64,000 nucleotides of DNA from Enterococcus ureilyticus (GCF_001730315.1 NZ_MIKC01000009.1:1-64000), one strand, 5' to 3'; numbered from the stretch's first letter, positions 1 to 6,905 are shown. Notes: generated by a model from the letters alone, not told the origin. Made by a program: numbers and translations.

Positions 1-1
1 T

Positions 2-94
2 TTTACTACCTCGGGAATAAACGAAGATGTTAAAAAAGTTGAGAGCTATATCAACAAAGGTATAGAGATAAATAGCCAGAAGAGTTCTAAATGA
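2..94 (+). CDS. 3' end of an unidentified gene entering from the left
   Basis: This is the only frame open across the left edge. It reads about 30 residues, ending in a charged, Ser/Lys-rich tail, and stops at TGA 92-94. No start is in the window and I recognise no domain. It may be the tail of whatever precedes the orphan-gene array, but nothing in these residues proves that. Confidence 0.35.
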   Translation, partial: FTTSGINEDVKKVESYINKGIEINSQKSSK

Positions 95-137
95 ACTGGA
101 GACGTTATTTCAAAAAGAATAGTAAAAAGATGTTTTT

Positions 138-399
138 TTGATCACGCTAAAGCAATTACCAAATTTAGGAAAAGAGATGGAATCCAAACTAAAAAGTATT
201 GGAATCAGTACAGCTGAGGAATTACAGGAAAAGGGAGTTAAAAGTGCGTATCTTAAACTTAAAATGAGGTATTCGAATATTTGTCTGGTTCACTTATACT
301 TATTTGCAGGGGGCAATTGATTCAGTTGACTACAACAAGTTATCAGCAGAGAAGAAAGGGGACTTGAAAAAATTTTCTGATAGTTTGAAAAAAATGTGA
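138..399 (+). pseudogene. Frameshifted stand-alone TfoX C-terminal-domain protein
   Basis: The first part, LPNLGKEMESKLKSIGI, followed by the AEEL helix, matches the helix-hairpin-helix-like TfoX_C domain, which occurs as a small stand-alone protein of about 85-90 residues in Firmicutes. Its role there is unclear; TfoX/Sxy is a competence regulator in Gram-negatives. The frame runs into TGA at 318-320 inside a run of five G (309-313). Reading one G fewer restores AIDSVDYNKLSAEKKGDLKK and the family-like C-terminus, ending at TGA 397-399. The first in-frame start is TTG 138. An ATG at 130 would be in frame only with one more T in the T7 run, so the 5' end may carry a second lesion. Two homopolymer-linked breaks could be true decay or assembly error. 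Confidence 0.7.
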
Positions 400-423
400 A
401 ATTTATTTCACTATACGCATTGC

Positions 424-439
424 TCTCAAAAAGGATCAG
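424..439 (+). repeat. Short copy of the AAAAAGGAT repeat
   Basis: TCTCAAAAAGGATCAG lies about 20 bp before the start codon of the broken methyltransferase gene. It matches the left part of the longer copies at 4804 and 6268. Confidence 0.6.
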
Positions 440-457
440 AAAAAAGAAACTTATAAT

Positions 458-1293
458 ATGAACTTGAACAGACTATTTACTAACTTTTGAAGTCCTAATC
501 TATATGAAAAAAGTGAAGTAGAGTTTTGGACAGATCTGTATATTTCTAAACAATTGCTGAAAGCGTATTTAAAGAAAAATTTCGATGGGCAAGTAGTAAC
601 ATAACATTTATTGAGCAATCAATTGACTGGATTTGTAAATTGGCCCCGTTTTTGAATTTTAAAAATGTCGTTGATCTAGGGTGCGGTCCAGGATTATATG
701 CAGAACGATTAGCACTCAAAAACTATAATATTACAGCGTTAGATTTTTCGGAAAACTCAATTGACTACGCTAAAAGAGAAGCGAAAGCAAATAATTTGGT
801 AGTTGATTATAGGCATCAAAATTATCTTACTTGGCAAGAGACTGAAAGATATGATTTAGCACTATTAATTTATTGCGATTATGTAGCTTTAAATGTTGAA
901 GATCGGAAAAGGTTACTCAAGAATATTCTTAGCTCGTTAAAAAGTTGAGGGAAATTTATTTTAGATGTCTTTTCTTTGAAAAAATTATCTCAGTTTGAAG
1001 TAAGGAATAGCTGGGAGTATTATGAAAATGGCGGGTTTTGGACAACTGACAAACATGCTACTATAACAAAAAATAAACTTTATGATGGTGAGATTACCTT
1101 GGAACAAACTATTGTAATAAATGAAGATAATATGACTGTGTTCAATATTTGGCATCAGTATTTTGATATAGAGAAAATAAAATTGGAGCGGGAGAATGCA
1201 AATTTTATAGTTCTTGATTATTACGATGATGTGAGTGGGAAAGAATGGACTGGTAAGAATGAAACAATGAGTTTGGTTGTGCAAAAAGTATGA
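458..1293 (+). pseudogene. Class I SAM-dependent methyltransferase, broken
   Basis: Read in one line, the gene gives a protein of about 275 residues. An N-terminal part contains FWTDLYISKQLLKAYL, then comes the SAM-binding motif VVDLGCGPGLYAERLA with the acidic motif-II region ITALDFS, then a C-terminal beta-rich half. Three lesions are visible: an in-frame TGA at 488-490, a frame change between about 575 and 604, and an in-frame TGA at 946-948 where GGA (Gly) would be expected in KSGGKFILDVF. Downstream of 640 both halves share one frame. The start ATG 458 lies 18 bp after a copy of the local repeat. The substrate cannot be told. With three defects the gene is very likely non-functional unless the base calls are wrong. 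Confidence 0.75.
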
Positions 1294-1323
1294 AAACATA
1301 AAAATCCACACGTGGATAAATTT

Positions 1324-1340
1324 CCTCAAAAAAGATCAGG
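1324..1340 (+). repeat. Short copy of the AAAAAGGAT repeat
   Basis: CCTCAAAAAAGATCAGG directly precedes the ribosome-binding site of the membrane protein at 1351. It has one base changed from the copy at 424 (AAAGAT for AAGGAT). Confidence 0.55.
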
Positions 1341-1350
1341 AAGAAGGAGT

Positions 1351-2046
1351 ATGGTGGAAAAGTTATTGAAAGAGAAACTACAGATAAAAAAGAATCGCAA
1401 CAAGATAATTTCTATCGTGTCTTTATTGTTAGTATTATTTGTAGTGGTCTTAAGCGTAAAAAAGAAACAATCAAATGAATTAGAATACATGGAACTTCAA
1501 GTAATCGATAATATAGTAGGAACTTATGAAGAAGGCGATTCGTACACTTCTTCAGGTGAATGGATAAAATTTTTAAACGTATATAGAAGAGATGGAAAAT
1601 ACAAAATAGATATAAATCCTTTATATGTAAAATTAAAAATGGATAACAATTATAAAGAAGCAGAGGAGTTAATGCAAACAAAGAAAGAAGTTGTCAATTT
1701 AATGCAGCTAAGATTAGACGACTTAATTAACAATGGCTACCAAAGTTTTTTAGATTCACTCCCGAAAGAAGTAAAGAAAAAAACAATAAGCCTGCTATTA
1801 GATTATGCCAAAGAAGATCCTAATAGAGAAGAGACAATAAATTTTATACTGAATGGTGGTTCTCCAATACATAAAAATGGTATTCAAATTGATGTAGCTA
1901 CTAATATAGTTCATGATTTAGTAGATGAAGTTATTTTTAAAGATAAAATCAATTCAGAAAAATATGAAAAATTACATGGATTATCCGACAAATTTTTTAG
2001 AAAAGATTTTTATCCTATAGAATTATACGACAAAGAAAAAAAGTAA
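1351..2046 (+). CDS. Membrane-anchored hypothetical protein
   Basis: The product is 231 residues. A basic N-terminus (KEKLQIKKNRNK) is followed by one hydrophobic segment at about residues 20-38 (IISIVSLLLVLFVVVLSV), then a soluble, highly charged, mostly helical domain, so the protein is probably anchored in the membrane with most of it outside. I chose ATG 1351 because AAGGAG sits six bases upstream; an in-frame start at 1312 lacks such a site. It begins right after a copy of the local repeat and is followed about 65 bp later by the first GGMG-motif gene. The family is not recognised. A membrane-anchored immunity protein is possible from position alone. Confidence 0.7.
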   Translation: MVEKLLKEKLQIKKNRNKIISIVSLLLVLFVVVLSVKKKQSNELEYMELQVIDNIVGTYEEGDSYTSSGEWIKFLNVYRRDGKYKIDINPLYVKLKMDNNYKEAEELMQTKKEVVNLMQLRLDDLINNGYQSFLDSLPKEVKKKTISLLLDYAKEDPNREETINFILNGGSPIHKNGIQIDVATNIVHDLVDEVIFKDKINSEKYEKLHGLSDKFFRKDFYPIELYDKEKK

Positions 2047-2089
2047 CAAAAAAGGATTGATAGCTGCGTGCATTAGATCAAAAAGGTTT
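2045..2089 (+). repeat. Long copy of the AAAAAGGAT repeat
   Basis: The copy reads AACAAAAAAGGATTGATAG, then CTGCGTGCATTAGATC, then AAAAAGG. It overlaps the stop codon of the preceding gene and lies about 20 bp before the start of the next. Compared with the copies at 4233 and 4804 it has GTGCAT where they have ATGTAT. Confidence 0.75.
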
Positions 2090-2111
2090 AAAAATGAAGG
2101 GAGTGATTTTG

Positions 2112-2465
2112 TTGAGATTCCTCACGTGCTGGAAAAATAAAAAGGATAAAGAAAATACTCAATTGAGAAAAGCTTTATCTGAAATTAGACAACCACTAAT
2201 AAAAATCAAGCTTTTATCTGAAAAACTGAACTATTCTGGATTCACTAAAAGATTCGAAGAATCTTTAGAAATTCTAGAATCAAACTTAAATGATCAAGAG
2301 AAGGCAAAACGATTATTAGTGAAAACTGAGATACTTGGCGGTATGGGAACTTGGATGGATTCTCCACCATGGACAGCTTATCAATTAGGAATAAGTAGCG
2401 AATTTGAAGAAACAACAAAACGATTTTCTATTGCAAGAAGTAAAATAAAGAAATATTTAATATAG
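2112..2465 (+). CDS. GGMG-motif small protein, copy 1
   Basis: The product is 117 residues from TTG 2112, which has GGGAG eight bases upstream; an ATG at 2094 in the same frame lies before that site. The core is helical, ending in EKAKRLLVKTEILGGMGTW, then a D-S-P turn and a final helix. The same core (QEKAKRRLLKSQVFGGMGSW) occurs in the broken copy at 4868-5238, so the two are paralogues. I cannot name the family with certainty. Two diverged copies of one small protein in an array of unrelated small genes fit duplicated orphan immunity genes, which is inference. No signal peptide is seen, so it is probably cytoplasmic. Confidence 0.7.
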   Translation: MRFLTCWKNKKDKENTQLRKALSEIRQPLIKIKLLSEKLNYSGFTKRFEESLEILESNLNDQEKAKRLLVKTEILGGMGTWMDSPPWTAYQLGISSEFEETTKRFSIARSKIKKYLI

Positions 2466-2469
2466 CTAT

Positions 2470-2489
2470 GTTGAAAAAAGATCAATAGG
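2470..2489 (+). repeat. Short copy of the AAAAAGGAT repeat
   Basis: GTTGAAAAAAGATCAATAGG lies between the GGMG gene and the isochorismatase remnant. It shows the common GATC-A-ATAG ending. Confidence 0.5.
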
Positions 2490-2515
2490 AGATGATAGAA
2501 ATGATAGGAGGAAAA

Positions 2516-2990
2516 GTGAATTAAGAAAAGCTTTATTAGTAATTGATATTCAAAGTAAAACAATTGGACCACTGTATGGTAAAAAAAAGTTTTTGAGAAG
2601 AGTAAATAGGATGATCGTTTTTTTCACGAGAAAAATATACCCGTTATATTCTTTAAGCAAGACGGATGTGGAGAGTTATCTAATAATTTAAATCGACTAG
2701 ATAACGATGTTGTTGTAGATAAAAAAGAAGGAAATGCATTTACGTCTTCTCAATTTAATGAAGTAGTAAATAATCTCAAACTAGATTCATTCGTGGTTAC
2801 AGGATTAATGAGTAATGCCTGTATTCAAAAAACATGTAAAGGTGCATTGAAACAAGGGTATTCTGTGAATCTAGTAGAAGATGCACATGATTCCATAGTT
2901 AAGCCATTGAAAACTATCTGGAATAAAAGATTAAAGAAAATTGGAGTCAATACAGTAACTTCGAGTATGTATATCACTATTCAAAAATAA
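2516..2990 (+). pseudogene. Isochorismatase-family hydrolase, frameshifted
   Basis: The N-terminal strand LRKALLVIDIQ contains the family catalytic Asp. After a frame change at the T7 run near 2618-2624 the protein continues as HEKNIPVIFFKQDG, then DKKEGNAF (catalytic Lys) and GLMSNACIQKT (catalytic Cys), ending at TAA 2988-2990. All three triad residues can still be seen, so the break looks recent. The start is also damaged: AGGAGG is present at 2506-2511, but the GTG after it (2516) is out of frame with the first strand. The joined product would be about 157 residues, short for the family. Intact members hydrolyse isochorismate, nicotinamide or related amides; the substrate here is unknown. 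Confidence 0.7.
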
Positions 2991-3010
2991 ATTTATTATT
3001 ATAGAGGCTA

Positions 3011-3030
3011 TCCTAAAAAGGATCAATAAA
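3011..3030 (+). repeat. Short copy of the AAAAAGGAT repeat
   Basis: TCCTAAAAAGGATCAATAAA sits just upstream of the RBS-like AAAGAGG that serves the HXXEE gene. Confidence 0.55.
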
Positions 3031-3045
3031 AAAGAGGTTGAGTGA

Positions 3046-3366
3046 ATGAATTTAATATGTATTATTTTTCCAATAGTATTTATGATGCATGAATTAGAAG
3101 AAATTATTTGGATGCCAGATTTCTCTAAAAGAATATATTCTTCAAAAAAACAACTACCAAAAATAGTTAAGAACACATTAAAAGAAAGTAATTCAAAGAA
3201 GTTTTCATTTATTGTAATGGAGGAGTTTTTGCTACTTGGTTTAGCTACATTTTTTTGCTATTTCTATTCACAATATAATGTTTATGTCGGAATTATTATT
3301 GGTTATGGAATCCATATAATTGGACATGTTATTCAAACATTGTTTTTGAAGGAAATTATACAATAA
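3046..3366 (+). CDS. HXXEE-motif membrane protein, probably shortened
   Basis: The product is 106 residues. The HELEE motif at residues 15-19, in a hydrophobic N-terminus, and a second His pair (HIIGH) in the last helix are typical of the HXXEE family (PF13787), small integral membrane proteins of unknown function with His/Glu residues that may bind metal. Hydrophobic segments are at about residues 3-14, 55-75 and 80-98. Family members I know continue beyond the second His motif with another helix, so this protein seems to lack its C-terminus. Its stop codon touches the next gene, and a fusion or deletion at that point is possible. It follows a copy of the local repeat. Confidence 0.65.
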   Translation: MNLICIIFPIVFMMHELEEIIWMPDFSKRIYSSKKQLPKIVKNTLKESNSKKFSFIVMEEFLLLGLATFFCYFYSQYNVYVGIIIGYGIHIIGHVIQTLFLKEIIQ

Positions 3367-3392
3367 TGATGAAATTTAGAAAGGTGATATTT

Positions 3393-3905
3393 ATGAAAAC
3401 TAGAAAAATATTGTTCAGTATTGCGCTTTTAATGTGTCTGTCAAATATAATAGGTTGTTCAGCTAAAAAGACTTGGTCTTTTTCAGAAAAAGAAAATACT
3501 TTTATTGGTAATACTGCAAAAATAAAAATAAAAAAAGAAGAAAAGATACCACTATCCGGCGGTGGATATGCCGTTCGAGTTTACTATAAAGTAACGAATT
3601 TGGACTCTAAAAAAACAGATGGATATTCTTTAATATTGCAACAAATAAACGGGTTATACCAAGATGGGAAAGAATTAGATTCAGCTACTATTGTAGGTGC
3701 AGAGGTTGATGATGCTGAAACAGCAGTAACAACAGAAATAGAGCCAGAAAAAACAGAAGAAGTCTATGTTGACTATTCAGTAATTAATTATGAATCTGAG
3801 ATTGAAATTAGTTTTTCTGAGGATGGGAGTAGCGAAGAACGAGCAAAATATACTTTCAAACCCGACAATCTTTCAGAGGCAAATACAAAAGGTCTTTTTA
3901 ATTAA
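3393..3905 (+). CDS. Lipoprotein, possibly DUF5067-like
   Basis: The product is 170 residues. The signal peptide MKTRKILFSIALLMCL ends in a lipobox with Cys22 (IIGC), so the protein should be attached to the outer face of the membrane. The mature part has alternating beta strands (KIKIKKEEKIPLSGGGYAVR, YYKVTNLDSKKTDGY) and resembles DUF5067-type domains of Gram-positive lipoproteins; that name is tentative. I chose ATG 3393, preceded by AAAGGTGA, over an upstream in-frame start at 3366. In an array of orphan genes a lipoprotein could be the immunity partner of a toxin acting at the cell surface, but nothing here shows that. Confidence 0.7.
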   Translation: MKTRKILFSIALLMCLSNIIGCSAKKTWSFSEKENTFIGNTAKIKIKKEEKIPLSGGGYAVRVYYKVTNLDSKKTDGYSLILQQINGLYQDGKELDSATIVGAEVDDAETAVTTEIEPEKTEEVYVDYSVINYESEIEISFSEDGSSEERAKYTFKPDNLSEANTKGLFN

Positions 3906-3983
3906 AATTAGACTTTCAATTTCAGGCGCTCGGCAAAACTAATCTATGTCAAAAACGATAGAACTTTTAAAGAAAATAAATGA

Positions 3984-4193
3984 ATGAGTACTTTAAATAT
4001 GTTTTTCAAGAAAAAGGAAAAAAAGAATGTACACTATTGTTTGGAGTGTGAACGCGAAATTCAAGAAGATGAACTAAATTCTGATAATGAGGGATTCGAT
4101 GGTTACTATTGCTCAAGTTGTGCGGATAATTTAGGACATTCTGGTTGGGATGTAGTTGATCCTGATCATAACTTTGATTCATTCTCAGATTGA
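3984..4193 (+). CDS. Small acidic protein with two CxxC pairs
   Basis: The product is 69 residues. CLEC and CSSC are separated by about 21 residues, as in a small zinc ribbon, and the C-terminus is strongly acidic (DVVDPDHNFDSFSD). The N-terminus is basic (FFKKKEKKN). The ribosome-binding site is weak, and two ATGs (3980 and 3984) overlap out of frame; only 3984 gives this product. The function is unknown. It could be a free-standing zinc-ribbon protein or a fragment of a larger one. Confidence 0.6.
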   Translation: MSTLNMFFKKKEKKNVHYCLECEREIQEDELNSDNEGFDGYYCSSCADNLGHSGWDVVDPDHNFDSFSD

Positions 4194-4232
4194 GATGAGA
4201 ATGGACACTAAATCTATCAATTGAAATGCTAC

Positions 4233-4278
4233 TGTCAAAAATAATCGATAGCTGCATGTATGAGATCCAAAAACGATT
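4233..4278 (+). repeat. Long copy of the AAAAAGGAT repeat
   Basis: The copy reads TGTCAAAAATAATCGATAG, then CTGCATGTATGAGATCC, then AAAAACGATT. A short reading frame beginning at its ATG (MYEIQKRLLLRS) stops two bases before the ATG of the gene at 4297. Confidence 0.8.
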
Positions 4279-4296
4279 GTTATTAAGGAGTTAAGA

Positions 4297-4776
4297 ATGA
4301 AAAAATATAGTTTTTTTGGTGGTACTTTCATATTGCTTAGTTTGCTTTGTCTGATGATTTTTAATTTAAAAAGTAATCAAACAAATATAAATAATTTTGA
4401 TGGTGTAAAAGTTCGTAAAATCTTAGTATCAATTACTGATACAGAAAATCAAGAAAATAGTTTTTTACTTGATATTAAAAATGCGAAGGATATAGAAAAA
4501 ATAATCGCTTTGTTAAATGATATAGACAATTCTAATTTAAAAGAAATAGATGATTGGAGTGTATATACAGATTCTAAAACTTATAGAATTAGTGTACTTG
4601 AAGACTATCCCAAAGAAAAATTTTATTCTATTACAGGAAATAATATTTCTATAGGTACGGAATCGGAATCATCTTTTTACGCTGTGAGAAGCATGGGACA
4701 AAGAAAGATAAAAAAACTACTGAAATATGTATCTTCTATAGAAAAAAATGACGGAAACTATAAGAGTTATTATTGA
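4297..4776 (+). CDS. Membrane-anchored hypothetical protein
   Basis: The product is 159 residues starting at an ATG with AAGGAG nine bases upstream. An N-terminal hydrophobic segment (about residues 6-24, FFGGTFILLSLLCLMIF) has no lipobox Cys, so it is most likely an uncleaved anchor. The rest is a small alpha/beta domain with a charged C-terminus (about residues 35-150). I do not recognise the family. It stands alone between two long copies of the local repeat. Confidence 0.7.
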   Translation: MKKYSFFGGTFILLSLLCLMIFNLKSNQTNINNFDGVKVRKILVSITDTENQENSFLLDIKNAKDIEKIIALLNDIDNSNLKEIDDWSVYTDSKTYRISVLEDYPKEKFYSITGNNISIGTESESSFYAVRSMGQRKIKKLLKYVSSIEKNDGNYKSYY

Positions 4777-4803
4777 AAAATCTTAATGTAAAAATTACTT
4801 TGT

Positions 4804-4848
4804 TTCTCAAAAAGGATCGATAGCTACATGTATGAGATCCAAAAAAAC
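4804..4848 (+). repeat. Long copy of the AAAAAGGAT repeat
   Basis: The copy reads TTCTCAAAAAGGATCGATAG, then CTACATGTATGAGATCC, then AAAAAAA. Its internal ATG opens a 12-codon frame (MYEIQKNKEGKW) whose TAG lies one base before the GTG start at 4868. Confidence 0.8.
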
Positions 4849-4867
4849 AAGGAAGGAAAATGGTAGC

Positions 4868-5238
4868 GTGATAAAATCGCTAGTAAAATATTTAAGGAAA
4901 AAGAATGATATCGGAGTTACAGAAGATGATCTAATCAATACCAAGCGAGCTTTACAAAATATAAATAGATTATCCCAAAAATTAGACGAAAACAATTTTT
5001 GTAGAATGTTCAATTCTGCTCTAAATATTTTTAAATTGGATATATTTAATCAAGAAAAAGCAAAACGGAGATTGCTAAAATCTCAGGTATTCGGTGGGAT
5101 GGGATCTTGGAATGATTCTCCAGGTTACAATACTTACGATTGGGAATGAAAAAAGAATACGAAGAGGTTACAGAAGAGCTGTTTGAACAGCAATTGATTC
5201 TTCAGAAAAAGATTAGTGTTGCTGAAAAGGATAAATAG
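4868..5238 (+). pseudogene. GGMG-motif small protein, copy 2, frameshifted
   Basis: This is a paralogue of the gene at 2112. Both have VI-x-L near the N-terminus, a RAL helix, and QEKAKR-LLK-GGMGSW followed by D-S-P. After DSPGYNTYDWE the frame closes at TGA 5147-5149. The -1 frame from the overlapping ATG continues as MKKEYEEVTEELFEQQ to TAG 5236-5238, which matches the position and helical nature of the tail of copy 1. A one-base frameshift is the simplest reading; two overlapping ORFs coupled at ATGA are the alternative. GTG 4868 is preferred because AGGAAGGA lies 11 bases upstream, though an ATG inside the repeat (4832) is also in frame. Confidence 0.6.
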
Positions 5239-5250
5239 GAGGGCCTAACA

Positions 5251-5562
5251 TTGAGTAAGACTGTAAAAGATATTTTGAAATGGAAGGAAAGTAAACAGGA
5301 ATTTGGATTGGGAATTGATGGGTATGTTTGTTTTTTTATGGAACTTGTAGATAATTATGAATCGAAAATAAATGGTAACAAAAGGAATATAAAAACTATA
5401 AAGAGGAGCAATCTTGATAAAGAAGCGACAGATTATGTTATACACCAGTTGTTTATAATTAATGAGAATGCTGCAAGAGAACTTATGAATGGACTAGGGA
5501 TGGAAGATCCGTATATTTCTGAAGAAAATAAAAGTCACTTAGAGAATAAGTCGAAATTCTAA
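5251..5562 (+). CDS. Hypothetical small protein
   Basis: The product is 103 residues from TTG 5251, with a strong AGGAGGG eight bases upstream. It is soluble, with no signal or membrane segment, and mixed helix and strand (DGYVCFFMELVDNYESK, NENAARELMNGLGMED). I do not recognise a family. It begins 12 bp after the end of the broken GGMG gene, so the two may be co-transcribed. Confidence 0.6.
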   Translation: MSKTVKDILKWKESKQEFGLGIDGYVCFFMELVDNYESKINGNKRNIKTIKRSNLDKEATDYVIHQLFIINENAARELMNGLGMEDPYISEENKSHLENKSKF

Positions 5563-5634
5563 TTTGCAAAAGAAATATAGAAACATAAGGTGAATTAACT
5601 AAGTAGATTTAGTCCTAAAAAAGGGTGGATACGA

Positions 5635-5721
5635 ATGGTAAAAAATCCTGAAGGCGAAAATAGTTCGGAAATTATAATCAGAATCAAAGTACCTAGTTGC
5701 ACGGTAGTTCGGAAATACTAA
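5635..5721 (+). CDS. 28-residue ORF, probably a gene fragment
   Basis: ATG 5635 has AAGGGTGGA eight bases upstream and follows a short repeat-like CCTAAAAAAGGGT. The peptide begins MVKNPEGENSSE and stops at TAA 5719. The NPEGENSSE part resembles IPEAENHSA read at about 6703-6729, so both may be pieces of related genes. It could also be a real small peptide or chance. Confidence 0.25.
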   Translation: MVKNPEGENSSEIIIRIKVPSCTVVRKY

Positions 5722-5753
5722 AAAGGATTATATAAAAGAAGGGAATAATAATA

Positions 5754-6233
5754 ATGAAAAAGACAATTTTTTTAATTCTATTTTTAAGCGTGGCACTAGT
5801 AGGTTGTACTAGTAAGCAATCAGAAGAAGTAGTTACTTCAAAGGTTAAAAGTCTAGAATCAGAAAATTCAACTACAACTATAACAACAGAAAATGTAACG
5901 GATGAAACGACAAAAGTGTCTACTGATAGCCATGAACCAAATTATACATTACAAGCAATAAGAAAAATGGCAGAAAATAGTGCCGATTTGGACACTATGA
6001 TAATTGGTCTTTACGATACGCCTGATGATTACAAAATTTTAGCAGAACCAACTTATGAAGAAGGTTCATACAGCTTTATTAGTGGTCCTGCTAATGGGGA
6101 ACCTGTTGCTTACACTGAAAACAAAGAAGATACAGAAAAATATAATTTAACTAAAAATCCAAAAGCAACTTCGATTAAAGAAGTGAAGCAAATGATAGAA
6201 GACTTGAAACAGGAACTAGCACAAAATGAATGA
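5754..6233 (+). CDS. Hypothetical lipoprotein
   Basis: The product is 159 residues. The signal peptide MKKTIFLILFLSVALVGC has its lipobox Cys at 18. A Ser/Thr-rich linker follows (about residues 20-60), then a compact domain of about 95 residues containing ILAEPTYEEGSYSFISGPAN. The family is not recognised. AAGGGAATAATAATA precedes the ATG, and a repeat-like CTAAAAAGGAT lies about 25 bp before it. The product should sit on the outer membrane face, like the lipoprotein at 3393. Confidence 0.65.
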   Translation: MKKTIFLILFLSVALVGCTSKQSEEVVTSKVKSLESENSTTTITTENVTDETTKVSTDSHEPNYTLQAIRKMAENSADLDTMIIGLYDTPDDYKILAEPTYEEGSYSFISGPANGEPVAYTENKEDTEKYNLTKNPKATSIKEVKQMIEDLKQELAQNE

Positions 6234-6267
6234 CAAATAAAAAATTTAAATTTAAAAGATAGAAGGA

Positions 6268-6317
6268 TTCTTAAAAAGGATCAGTAGTAGCATGAATGAG
6301 AACCAAAAAGGATGAAT
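6268..6317 (+). repeat. Long copy of the AAAAAGGAT repeat, with the motif twice
   Basis: The copy reads ATTCTTAAAAAGGATCAGTAG, cut here as ATTCTTAAAAAGGATCAG plus TAG, then TAGCATGAATGAGAACC, then AAAAAGGATGAAT. AAAAAGGAT occurs at both ends 32 bp apart, which suggests the long form is itself a pair of short units. Confidence 0.75.
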
Positions 6318-6352
6318 AATAAATCCGAAAATATAATAAATTAAAGAGAAAA

Positions 6353-6669
6353 ATGAATAGTATAAAAGTAGTCACTTTATGTGGATCAACAAAATTTAAA
6401 ACAATATTTACGGAAGTAGAAAAAAAATTAACTAAAAAAGGAGTTGCTGTATTAAGTCCGCAATTTTCTTATATCAATGATAGAGACGAAATGACATAAG
6501 AAGAAAAAATGTTATTGGATAAAATACACTTAAAAAAAATTCAAATATCTGATGAAATTTTTGTAATAGACTTTAATAATTACTTGAGGGAAGTACAAAA
6601 AAAGAGATTGAATATGCACGATTGAATCATAAAAATATAAGATATTATAGTAAGGAAAAGGATTTTTAG
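6353..6669 (+). pseudogene. Nucleoside 2-deoxyribosyltransferase-like protein, broken
   Basis: The N-terminus IKVVTLCGSTKFKTIFTEV has the LCGSTKF motif of this fold. The middle part ISDEIFVIDFNNYL and the tail GSTKKEIEYARLNHKNIRYY carry the conserved (E)ST-x-x-EIEYA substrate-site element. Two lesions are clear: an in-frame TAA at 6497-6499 and a frame change near 6585. Intact relatives of about 110-150 residues transfer or cleave deoxyribosyl groups, and some act as small phosphohydrolase-like nucleoside enzymes; the activity here cannot be told. It follows directly on a long copy of the local repeat. Confidence 0.65.
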
Positions 6670-6905
6670 ATTATCAAAACCGATGAATACGAACAGCAAT
6701 AATTCCTGAAGCTGAAAATCATTCGGCTTTTAGTGCCAACATGTGGGGACTTGGTGTTGATTTTGTTCGGTTTATCAAAAAAGATCTTTCGGGAAAACGA
6801 CTCATTTTGTCCAACTGAAGTGTGAGATCCACCATGTAAAATTTATTAAGAAGCGAACAATCGATCACGCCAGGACAATGTTTGAACTGAAAATGCCTAA
6901 CTAAA
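6670..6905 (+). other. Decayed stretch without an assignable gene
   Basis: No frame has a start codon with a convincing ribosome-binding site. One frame reads IPEAENHSAFSANMWGLG, then VDFVRFIKKDLSGKRL, to TGA 6817-6819. A second frame ends TIDHARTMFELKMPN at 6899-6901. These look like pieces of lost genes and lie between two repeat copies. Confidence 0.35.

Noticed and set aside
985-1681. Long minus-strand frames opposite the methyltransferase remnant and the 1351 gene
   Set aside because: They are hydrophobic, Phe/Ile/Leu-rich mirror frames of AT-rich coding sequence, with no ribosome-binding site or family signature.
5149-5238. Programmed frameshift in the GGMG copy 2 gene
   Set aside because: No slippery heptamer with a downstream structure is evident at the junction, and the neighbouring genes are simply broken.
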